This document shows, one piece after another, positions 55,979 to 62,969 of a DNA stretch of 62,969 bases. The DNA lies in contig CALAJT010000014.1 in the NCBI GenBank assembly GCA_937923145.1, positions 1 to 62,969 of the forward strand, read 5' to 3'. Position 1 is the first letter of the stretch. Every line of letters begins with the position of its first letter. Source of the DNA: an uncultured Rubritalea sp. GTDB taxonomy: Bacteria; Verrucomicrobiota; Verrucomicrobiia; Verrucomicrobiales; Akkermansiaceae. Made by a program: the position numbers and the translations under genes. Below the pieces are notes generated by a model. The model did no database searches. It saw nothing but the letters and a program-made list of their open reading frames with translations, and had not been told where the DNA came from.

Positions 55979-56977
55979 ATGTACTTTTTTGCTCAACCAC
56001 ATTTTCTCTGGCTTCTTTTACTACTTCCTCTAATCGCTTGGTTAAGAGGGAGGAAAGGGCAGACTTCCGCTGTGAGCTTTCCTAGCACCAACATAGCCAA
56101 GATGGTCGGAGCTAAGCCGAAATCTAAAATGGGCAATCTGCTTGTTACTCTAAGTCTTCTTGCTCTAGGCCTGTTGATCGTCGCTATGGCACGTCCACAA
56201 CTAGGGAAGGGTCATGCAGAAGTCGAGGCAAGTGGTATTGATATAATGCTAGCCATTGATGTTTCTAGCTCAATGGAAGCACTGGATTTCCAAGTGGATG
56301 GGAAAAGGGTGAATCGCCTCGAAGCAGTGAAAGACACCGTTGCAAAATTTATCAAAGAACGTCCCAACGATCGGATTGGCCTGGTAGCTTTTGCTGGTCG
56401 TCCCTATCTCGTGAGCCCGCTGACTCATGATCACGAGTGGTTAGAGACTCGTCTTAAATCTATCGATATCGGTCAAGTTGAAGGCGGCACGGCTATTGGT
56501 TCTGCTATTGCCTCATCGAGTAACCACCTGAATAGCTCTGATGCTAAATCTCGTATCAACATTCTGCTCACGGACGGAAATAACAACGCTGGTAAAGTAT
56601 CGCCTATGACTGCTGCCGAGGTTGCCGAGACTCTAGGAATAAAAATCTACACCATCGGAGCGGGAACTAGAGGGCAGGCTCCCATCCCAGTGCAAGATGT
56701 TTTTGGAAGGCGGAGTCTTCGAATGGCTAAGGTCGATATCGACGAGAAGGCTCTTACAGAAGTAGCGAGTCTAACAGGAGGCCTTTATTTCCGTGCAACT
56801 GACACCTCTTCATTAGGAAATATTTATCAGGAGATTGATAAACTGGAAGCCACAACTCGCAAACTAAAGAAATACGAGGAAGTCGATGACCTCTTTGCTT
56901 ATGCCGCTATTCCAGGCACCCTTATTCTTTTACTCAGTATAATTCTGGGGAATACTGTCTATCGAGAATTACCTTAA
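55979..56977 (+). CDS. BatA-like VWA protein
   Basis: 332 residues. Two N-terminal membrane segments, then a VWA domain with intact MIDAS DIMLAIDVSSSMEALDF and LLTDGNNNAG, and a final membrane segment (about 310-330). It completes the Bat set. The terminal position after DUF4381 shows circular permutation of the usual order. Confidence 0.93.
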   Translation: MYFFAQPHFLWLLLLLPLIAWLRGRKGQTSAVSFPSTNIAKMVGAKPKSKMGNLLVTLSLLALGLLIVAMARPQLGKGHAEVEASGIDIMLAIDVSSSMEALDFQVDGKRVNRLEAVKDTVAKFIKERPNDRIGLVAFAGRPYLVSPLTHDHEWLETRLKSIDIGQVEGGTAIGSAIASSSNHLNSSDAKSRINILLTDGNNNAGKVSPMTAAEVAETLGIKIYTIGAGTRGQAPIPVQDVFGRRSLRMAKVDIDEKALTEVASLTGGLYFRATDTSSLGNIYQEIDKLEATTRKLKKYEEVDDLFAYAAIPGTLILLLSIILGNTVYRELP

Positions 56978-57045
56978 TATAAAACCCTATATTCTTTTTG
57001 TAAAGGCTCTCGGATGTAGAGTCTTGAAAGGACGTAGTAGTTAGC

Positions 57046-57258
57046 ATGAAGACACAACAACGACCTCAGCCATTTGTGAAAGTAATCCAGACAGAAGATA
57101 AGCTCATTACTCGTAAGATGGCTTCTGAGCGTCTCTGTGTGTCGACCAGAACGATTGACCGAATGGTAGAGAAGGGATGGCTTGAGAAGGTCTTTGTGGG
57201 GGCTTCTCCACGATTTCGTAAACATGACATCGATAAGATTGTCGAGCAGGTGGTTTAA
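57046..57258 (+). CDS. Small HTH protein, putative excisionase
   Basis: 70 residues. LITRKMASERLCVSTRTIDR then MVEKGWLEKVF is a MerR/HTH_17-like winged helix as in excisionase-like proteins. It is 6 bp from the end of the integrase gene, with converging orientation, a common position for recombination directionality factors. Confidence 0.75.
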   Translation: MKTQQRPQPFVKVIQTEDKLITRKMASERLCVSTRTIDRMVEKGWLEKVFVGASPRFRKHDIDKIVEQVV

Positions 57259-57264
57259 ACTTTC

Positions 57265-58368
57265 TTAGCTGAGTAGATTATTTCCAATAGACGGAACAAC
57301 TCTGTTTTTCTGGTCTGCGTAGATACTGGAGGTTATGCGGATATCACTGTGTCGGAGGTATCGTGATGATGCAAAAATACCTTCTTCGCTGGCTATAATG
57401 CTGCCGATTTCTTTTCTAAGTTCATGGATAGGCTTTTGTGCATGAACACCGTTCGCTCGAAGCCATTTTTTAAGTGTTTCTATTGCTCCACGGCAACGGT
57501 AGGAGCGGGTTGTTTTAGAACGATCTAATGTGCCTTTGGATTCGATCACAAATTCTCCTGAAGCTTGTTTCTGGAAATTTTTGAAGATTCGCTTCATGTC
57601 TTCACTGAGTGCTATTTCACCAGCAGAGTCTTCGCTCTTGAGTTGGTGGTATTCTGTGTCTTCGATGATGAGTAAGCCTGTGGAGAAATCAAAGGCATCC
57701 CAGAGAAGGTAGTCGATTTCAGAAACACGGAGTCCACAGACAAGGGCAAGGAGGATCATCTTGTAGGATTCTGGTTCTTGGTCTTTTAGGTCTTGATGAG
57801 CGAGTTTCAGGATGTTTTTTGCATCTATTTTACTGTGATAGCGAGAAGAAGGGGGCTTTTCCATGGTGACGTCTGCAAAGGGGAGTGGGGATGGGATTTC
57901 TAGGTCTTGTGTCAGAAACGGAAGAAGCTTTTTTGCAAAGAGCGTCTTTGAATTTCGGATGATACTATTGACGGTTGTAATAGCTTTCTTTTTAGCGGTA
58001 GCGGTCTTGCTGTGTTCTCTGAAGTAAGTCTGCTTCCAGTTCTGGATACGAGCAGGAGTGAGTTCTGAGAGGAGAACAGAGTCTACCTGTGCTCTCCAAT
58101 CATCTAGTCTACATTCTTTACGAGGAACAAAAGATTTTTGTTCAAGTTCCATGACACCAGAGACTATTCTGCGGAATGCTTTGATGTATGCTTGTAGGCT
58201 CTGAACACGGGCTGAAGAGTATTTGAGGTTCGCTTGAATTAGCTCACCTACAGTCTTCCCTAATGGAGACTCTTCAGGTTCTTCTTTAATGGCATGAGGT
58301 TTGTATTTTTCAAGAGTAGCGTCCCAGCCATTTTCTATGAGGTAATTGAATATTTTGGAGGCTTTCAC
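57265..58368 (-). CDS. int: Tyrosine recombinase (phage-type integrase)
   Basis: 367 residues from GTG 58368. The N-terminal SAM-like core-binding domain is at about 30-170. The catalytic part has LVCGLRVSEIDYLLWD (Arg), a YHQLKSEDSAGEI stretch (Lys), HELRKEIGSIIA (His-x-x-Arg), YLRHSDIRITSSIYAD (His and nucleophilic Tyr). It would catalyse the integration into tRNA-Tyr. It lies 330 bp from attR. Confidence 0.95.
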   Translation of the reverse strand: MKASKIFNYLIENGWDATLEKYKPHAIKEEPEESPLGKTVGELIQANLKYSSARVQSLQAYIKAFRRIVSGVMELEQKSFVPRKECRLDDWRAQVDSVLLSELTPARIQNWKQTYFREHSKTATAKKKAITTVNSIIRNSKTLFAKKLLPFLTQDLEIPSPLPFADVTMEKPPSSRYHSKIDAKNILKLAHQDLKDQEPESYKMILLALVCGLRVSEIDYLLWDAFDFSTGLLIIEDTEYHQLKSEDSAGEIALSEDMKRIFKNFQKQASGEFVIESKGTLDRSKTTRSYRCRGAIETLKKWLRANGVHAQKPIHELRKEIGSIIASEEGIFASSRYLRHSDIRITSSIYADQKNRVVPSIGNNLLS

Positions 58369-58697
58369 CGCACATGCTTCTTTGTTCGGTGAATTTCAAG
58401 GGAATCGTTCACGGCGTTTTTGATGACCAATGCGAGCACTGTAGTGAGGGGATTCAAAACCTCCTCTACAGGTTACCTTTTGAACTTTAGTTCTCCAATA
58501 CGCAACTGTCGTGCGTGCGAGTGTTGTTCTCTGAGGCTGGCCATTTCGTGAGACCCTCATCAGTCTTGGTGTGTCTTTTCATGTCACCAATAGGTTGTGA
58601 TGTAATTATCTAATACACAACGATTTGTTTTTTAAAAATGGCGAAAATGAAGCCCTGAAGAGACAGCGTGAGACTCCTTGAGAAAGCGTTATTTAGT
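58369..58697. other. Noncoding interval between integrase and attR
   Basis: About 330 bp without a gene. It probably includes the integrase promoter and arm sites. I see loose AT-rich stretches but no repeated arm-type motif that I can defend. Confidence 0.5.
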
Positions 58698-58754
58698 AGA
58701 CTGTAAATCTGCTCACGTAAGTGTACGAAGGTTCGAATCCTTCTCTGCCCACCA
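58698..58754 (+). repeat. Right attachment site (attR)
   Basis: Identical to 26300-26356, the 3' 57 bp of tRNA-Tyr including CCA. The 5' half of the tRNA is missing here (replaced by AGCGTTATTTAGT), so it is not a second tRNA gene. Confidence 0.9.
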
Positions 58755-58761
58755 TCTTTTA

Positions 58762-58790
58762 AAAGAGTCACTCAACTGAGTGGCTCTTTT
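58762..58790 (+). terminator. Original tRNA-Tyr terminator, separated from the gene by the element
   Basis: AAAGAGTCACTC (58762-58773) pairs with GAGTGGCTCTTT (58778-58789) with one mismatch-type wobble, followed by TTTT. It lies 7 bp beyond attR, where a tRNA terminator would be before the insertion. Confidence 0.8.
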
Positions 58791-59068
58791 TAGGTCAACG
58801 CCAAAGCTTTGGGAAAGGGGCATTATTTAATTTCGGGTCAATGCCAATCATTGATGAAGAGCCGTTTTTTCTTCTGAAGACATTATCTCTACAAAGCTTA
58901 GGGACAAATGTCTTAAACTTAACATTTTAATATGAGTTAGCCCTTTCCCTCTGTTGTATCTAAACGTAAATCTACTGGAAGCATAGAGCTATCGAACCCT
59001 TGATATGTTATTGTGTGCGTCTAAGGTGACCTTTACAGGTTGGTCATATTCCACTCTCGATACGGGTT
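58791..59068. other. Intergenic region right of the element
   Basis: About 280 bp, no gene seen. GTCAACGCCAAAGC and GTCAATGCCAATC are two loosely similar runs (58795 and 58838 areas). It ends at the target duplication of a MITE-like element. Confidence 0.4.
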
Positions 59069-59078
59069 GAGTATTACT

Positions 59079-59340
59079 CAGGGCAACCAAGCTAGGGAAT
59101 TTCTTGACTGGATTTTATATGAACCGCTGATTTTCGCTGATTAGCGCTGATTTTTCTCAGTTCTATGAAGCAAAAAACTCTATTTGGAAGATTAGTGAGT
59201 GTCGTTAGCCGTTTCCAACTTCAGAGCCGTGATTTTAATGAAATTAAGAATGCTTTTCACAGAAATCTGTGTAAAATCAGCGTAATCTGCGGTAATTTTT
59301 TTGCTTTTTCTTAATAGCTCTCCCTAGCTTGATCGCCCTG
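59079..59340 (+). mobile_element. MITE-like element, 262 bp, with 20-bp terminal inverted repeats and 10-bp target duplication
   Basis: The left end CAGGGCAACCAAGCTAGGGA (59079-59098) and the right end (59321-59340, reverse complement CAGGGCGATCAAGCTAGGGA) match in 18 of 20 bases. GAGTATTACT flanks both sides exactly (59069-59078 and 59341-59350). The interior has no ORF, but carries CGCTGATTTTCGCTGATTA and, near the right end, the complementary AATCAGCGTAATCTGCGG, so the RNA or DNA could fold back. A second copy lies at 62719-62969 in the same direction. No transposase in the window carries these ends. Confidence 0.88.
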
Positions 59341-59462
59341 GAGTATTACTAGCTAATGCTTTATTGACACCTGTTTTAATGATATCTAGCCTTAGTGTAT
59401 ACCCACTATTAATAGTGTAAGATATTGTTTTTACGGTAACTACCGTTTTATTAATGATTCGC

Positions 59463-60164
59463 TCAGCTAGGAGCACTTAACTTAGAGCGAGAAGTCTTAC
59501 GAACGCGTGGTTTTGTAGTGGTTCGTTTTTTAGTGGTTCGTTTTGAAGTAACTGGTTTCTCCTTCTTAATATCAAGAGCCGCTTCTACAGCTAGCCTAGA
59601 TTTGATCTGGCGTTGAAGTTCAGCTTGTTTCTTCCGAGATAGCACGGCTAGTTCAGGGTCATACTTACATGCTTTTCTGATAGAATAGTTGAGGTCCTTA
59701 AACTTCACATTAGCAATACCAGTGGAGTGGATAAAGGTCACATGAGTGGCTCTTACCTCAGAGGCTTTAGCATCTTTGAGCGTTTTACCGCCATTTAGAA
59801 TTATTGTCTCGTATTTAGTCCCTATGTATTTAGTCCATGCTTGTTTTTGCTCTTTTTGTTTTCTAGTGATTTCAGCAAGTTCCGCCTCTAGTTTCTCTTC
59901 TGCCAGCTTTTCGGCAGCCGCCTGTTCTTCCTCGATTCTAATTGCGAGTAGTTCGGCTTTTTCTTCCAATCTTGCTTTAGCTATTTTAGCTTGATTAATT
60001 GCATCCTTTTTCGCATCAATCTGTTTTTGTTTAATTTCTCTTGCTAACACTCTTGCATATGAATTCCTGTAATCATTTTGTTTTGTTTGCTTATCCTTCT
60101 CAGAACATGAGATGAAGAAAGTAGATGAAATAGCGAAAGCGATGTGAAAATACTTAGGTGGCAT
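59463..60164 (-). CDS. Coiled-coil lipoprotein of unknown function
   Basis: 233 residues. Lipoprotein signal with FFISCSEKD, a long charged helix (about 50-115, Lys/Glu/Ala-rich) and a small beta-rich domain at about 120-178 (TKYETIILNGGKTLKDAKAS, ATHVTFIHSTGIANVKFKDL). A Lys/Arg/Thr-rich tail follows. The beta domain resembles a motif frequent in Verrucomicrobiota periplasmic proteins (HxxGxxxVxxxDL). No function assigned. Confidence 0.7.
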   Translation of the reverse strand: MPPKYFHIAFAISSTFFISCSEKDKQTKQNDYRNSYARVLAREIKQKQIDAKKDAINQAKIAKARLEEKAELLAIRIEEEQAAAEKLAEEKLEAELAEITRKQKEQKQAWTKYIGTKYETIILNGGKTLKDAKASEVRATHVTFIHSTGIANVKFKDLNYSIRKACKYDPELAVLSRKKQAELQRQIKSRLAVEAALDIKKEKPVTSKRTTKKRTTTKPRVRKTSRSKLSAPS

Positions 60165-60414
60165 AACTGAGTTAGGTAGATTTTAATTCTAATGTGATCT
60201 CTGATGAAAGATTGTCAATATAAAGAAAGTGACGCGTTAGAGCCTAGAGTTAGATTGTTGGTAGCTAAGAAAGGACGGTCATTCATGATACGATCAATAC
60301 TTATGAGCACTTGATCGGAGTCATGATACCAGTTTGTAGCTAGCACTCGGATGACTTGCCAGCGAAATACTTCGAGGATATAAGCTTCCTAGGAGTGTAG
60401 CATTCTGATGAAGG
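60165..60414. other. Intergenic region
   Basis: 250 bp between two minus-strand genes. I see no RNA gene and no clear terminator. Confidence 0.4.
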
Positions 60415-61719
60415 CTATTTACTGATCTGCGATCTGATTTCTTTAGGATATTCGTCCCAGCTTGCGGGAGTCAGATCTGCTTCTGCTGGGAATTTAGGAT
60501 CTAGTTCTAGTTTGGAAGCGATACGGACAGTTTTAGTAGTTCCTCTGTGCATATTAGAACGGAGATTTTGAATGGTGTAATCACCAAGAGCAACCCAAGT
60601 AAATTTCTCGAACTTCTTCGCTCTAGTATTCCAAATTGCTTTGCCCAATAAAGTTCCCTTGTAAGAAGATTGATTCCATTTATAGTCTGCATTTTGAAGG
60701 AAGTCTCCATGGTAATGAATCTGTATTTTCTCTCCCTTAACTGCTTTGACTTCCATAGTGAGGTCACCTTTTTTAATATGTTCCAGCCACCAAGCCGCTG
60801 AGGTCGTAATTAGGTGACTGTGACTGAGTAATCTATGCACAAGAAGCTTATCTACGCTGCCTCTACCCCCGATAGTGAGTTGAGGGGGTAGTAGTTTTAG
60901 CTTTTCTGTCTCAGTAAACCAAAGCTTATCAATTTTATTGTAAACAGGGTTGCGAATATCGAATAAGTCCATTTCTGAGAATGCATAAGATCGACTGGTG
61001 TTCCGTAGTTGGAGCCAGGATTTAGGTGTTATTATAAATTTTTCCTTAGGCAGTGAACGTTCTGAGTCAGCCATCGCTGAAGAGCCGAGCCTATCAGATT
61101 TACTCATTGAGTTATAGCTAGCAATAGCTTCAATTAATTGTGCATTCATTTTATCTGTATCAGGTGTAGGCCATCCCCAGTTAAGTTGCTTTATGAGCTT
61201 TCCAGAGGGTGTGATGAGATAGATACCTTGGTGAATCCCGTGTTTAGTATCAGTTAATGATTTTTTGAGAAATTGATATTCACCTTTAGATTTCTGCCCA
61301 TCTGTTAGACTATTATAAGCTATGTCACTTCCGGCGACAGTGACACACTGTGCTTTAATCGTTTCTACAAATTCTTTATTTTGCAAGGCAGACTGCCTAA
61401 GTTTTACGCCATTTTGTCAGCAGTTAAGCCGATGATCTCCGAAGAACAGAATCATTATAATAGGCTTATCTGCATTATGAGCTCGCTGCTGTGCTTCTAA
61501 GACTGAGTTCTCCCATTTCACCTCATGGTAGCGTCGCTCCTGGTCGTCTTGAGATGCGTAATTAGCAACTGCCTCGAAGTCTGTCCAAGTAAGCTTCTCA
61601 GGTGCTACTATTTTGATGAAATCTTGCTGAGATTCAGCCAGTGTCTGTGACATAGTCGGCAGCATTAGTAGGCAGGATAGACTAGTAGTGGCAGTGATGG
61701 CTGTGAAAAATTGTTTCAT
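60415..61719 (-). CDS. Secreted thioredoxin-like protein, candidate selenoprotein (Cys-TGA) or nonsense-interrupted gene
   Basis: One frame of 434 codons from ATG 61719 contains a single in-frame TGA at codon 101 (61417-61419). The halves on each side fit together without a frameshift. Signal peptide (about 1-28), then a thioredoxin-like segment: KPIIMILFFGDHRLNC, then TGA, then QNGVKLRQSALQNKEFVETI and VTVAGSDIAY. The TGC-TGA lies where such proteins carry the redox CxxC. After TGA, 23 nt run to a hairpin AGGCA-GTC-TGCCT (about 61384-61397) whose loop begins with G, as in bacterial SECIS elements. The C-terminal half (about 112-434) is unrecognised. Alternatives are a nonsense mutation, or re-initiation at TTG 61386. 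Confidence 0.55.
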
Positions 61720-61935
61720 AGCTTTTTATAAGGATAGTAAATTGATAAGTTACATTTAGAATATGCTCTAATAACTACTATATATATCATTGTGTCTGAA
61801 GAAAATAATATTGTGGTAATGTTACTTTTCTTTAAATAGTGACACAAAATTTAGGATGAATAGAAGCTAGTTCTGTCTGGTAAAATAGTATTGTGTTGAT
61901 AATAAGCATAAAGAATTCAATTCTTGATTTCTAAT

Positions 61936-62508
61936 ATGAATTATCTAACGAAAAGAATAGGTTGCGCTAAATACGATCTACTAGACCTAGACCAAAAAGC
62001 AGTAGAGAAGAGGATCATTGCTGATATGGAATCAGGAGTAGATGTCTACTACGACCGACGTTGGGAAGTGACTGACTATCTTACAACTTGGTTAGAGAAT
62101 CACCAGGATGTCTATAGTGGTAAACGTGTTCTTGTATTGGGTGCTGGCGTGGGGGCGGAGACGCTTGTATTGGGGAGATTGTCAAAAGTGATCTATTTAA
62201 ATGATCTTTCACCGACAGCATTGGAATTATGTGGGGAACAGTTACAGCATAATGGAATGGAGAATTTCGAAATGTTGTTAGGTTGCTATGAACAACTAGA
62301 TTTACCCAAAGTGGATTTAGTGGTAGCGAGTTTTTTAGTTTATAATCGTGAAACGCTCGATGCGATGAAGACTTTTGTGGCTGATAATAACTGTCAATTC
62401 ATTCTGGTGAACGAGAACCTGAAGGAGTTTAAATCTCTTTTAGATGAATTTCATCATGAAGTATTATTCGAAGAGGAGGGGGCAACTTGTATCTTGTTTG
62501 GAACATGA
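61936..62508 (+). CDS. Class-I SAM-dependent methyltransferase (METTL21/ETFB-like)
   Basis: 190 residues from ATG 61936; an in-frame TTG at 61924 adds four. SAM motif I is VLVLGAGVGAETLVLGRL, acidic VIYLNDLSPTALELC, and motif IV VDLVVASFLVYN. The family methylates lysines of proteins (for example EF-Tu or ribosomal proteins), but the substrate here is unknown. Confidence 0.75.
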   Translation: MNYLTKRIGCAKYDLLDLDQKAVEKRIIADMESGVDVYYDRRWEVTDYLTTWLENHQDVYSGKRVLVLGAGVGAETLVLGRLSKVIYLNDLSPTALELCGEQLQHNGMENFEMLLGCYEQLDLPKVDLVVASFLVYNRETLDAMKTFVADNNCQFILVNENLKEFKSLLDEFHHEVLFEEEGATCILFGT

Positions 62509-62718
62509 ATACTTAACCTGATATAGTAAAGCGAGTTTGATAGAAATGACTGTAGAAAATTCTATGGAGTTACCTATGGAGTTACCTATGGAAGCTACTC
62601 TAGCTAGTAAAGGATATGCTAAGCGGAGTGATGTGATGGGTTCTAGAGACCTTTCAGTGAGTTCTTGAAAAAGCAGGCGACTAATTGAAGCTCAGGTAAT
62701 GTGACTAAACCTTGGTCA
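62509..62718. other. Intergenic region with a small tandem repeat
   Basis: About 210 bp. A 40-codon ORF (ATG 62546) contains two tandem ATGGAGTTACCT units (about 62564-62587), which encode MELP repeated. I do not consider it a supported gene. Confidence 0.4.
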
Positions 62719-62969
62719 CAGGGCAACCAAGCTAGGGAATTTCTTGACTAGATTTTATAAGAACCGCTGATTTTCGCAGATTAGCGCTGATTTTTCTTAG
62801 TTCTTTGAAGCAAAAAAAAGCTTTTTTTGAAGGTTCTTGACTGTCGCCAGCAACTTCCAACTTCGGAGCCGTGTTTTTCAATGAATTTAAGAATGCTTCC
62901 TATAGAAATCTGTATAAAATCTGCGTAATCTGCGGTAACTTTTTTACTTTTTCTTATTAGCTCTCCCTA
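62719..62969 (+). mobile_element. Second copy of the MITE-like element, cut by the window end
   Basis: Begins CAGGGCAACCAAGCTAGGGA exactly as the copy at 59079. Clear base changes and small indels show divergence, as in a run of A/T around 62811-62826. The end lies beyond the window, so the target duplication cannot be seen. Confidence 0.85.

Noticed and set aside
58698..58754. A second tRNA-Tyr gene
   Set aside because: Only the 3' 57 bp are present. The acceptor 5' strand, D arm and the 5' edge of the anticodon stem are missing.
62546..62671. Small ORF with MELP repeats
   Set aside because: Short, with no ribosome binding site or recognisable domain.

Overview
The window looks like chromosomal DNA of a Verrucomicrobiota bacterium (Rubritalea/Verrucomicrobiales-like). 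This is inferred from a DUF1501 gene paired with a DUF1549/DUF1553 CxxCH gene, a PEP-CTERM fragment, an SbtA plus PII-like pair, a MoxR/Bat cluster with a charged VWA-TPR protein, and short interspersed repeats. The genus cannot be told from the sequence. The host genes use the standard code: several end in TGA, for example the aminotransferase at 15918-15920.

Left flank, 1-26.3 kb: ordinary chromosome. It holds a DEAD-box helicase, a quinone-stress operon (FMN reductase, DoxX, pirin) opposite a LysR gene broken by one TAG, nagA, purK-purE, SbtB/SbtA, a PEP-CTERM fragment, mpl, a class-III aminotransferase, DUF1501/DUF1549, SerB- and Nudix-type enzymes, two related metallophosphatases and queG, ending in tRNA-Tyr.

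Integrated element, 26,300-58,754 (about 32.4 kb): the 3' 57 bp of tRNA-Tyr recur exactly at 58,698-58,754, next to a tyrosine recombinase and a small excisionase-like HTH protein. Going inward from the tRNA there is an ECF-type sigma factor with a small partner, then a plasmid replicon (22-bp-phased iterons, Rep_3 initiator), a DUF2958 protein, a YefM/YoeB-type pair, a DUF2637 protein, and a four-gene defence-like operon (DNA methyltransferase, PRTase-like protein, ORC/CDC6-like ATPase, unknown protein). Next come a DUF4143 ATPase, a ParA/RHH partition module with a repeat-rich centromere-like region, and about 16.5 kb of cargo: groESL, a GldA/F/G-like ABC system with a DUF4340 protein, an HtrA protease, and a complete MoxR-Bat set in circularly permuted order.

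Main discovery: five genes of the plasmid backbone (27,879-30,384 and 39,063-39,998) are intact only if TGA is read as glycine. I count 18 in-frame TGAs over about 1,050 codons, with no internal TAA or TAG inside the five reading frames and all natural stops TAG or TAA. Two TGAs fall on glycines that are conserved in DUF2958. This is the genetic code of Absconditabacteria (SR1) and Gracilibacteria (translation table 25). A replicon from a recoded epibiotic/predatory bacterium therefore appears to sit inside an element in a standard-code chromosome, surrounded by standard-code genes with TGA stops.

Right flank, 58.8-63.0 kb: a 262-bp MITE-like element with 20-bp inverted ends and an exact 10-bp target duplication, with a second copy cut by the window end. 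It also holds a coiled-coil lipoprotein, a thioredoxin-like secreted protein whose frame crosses a Cys-TGA with a bSECIS-like hairpin (candidate selenoprotein), and a class-I methyltransferase.
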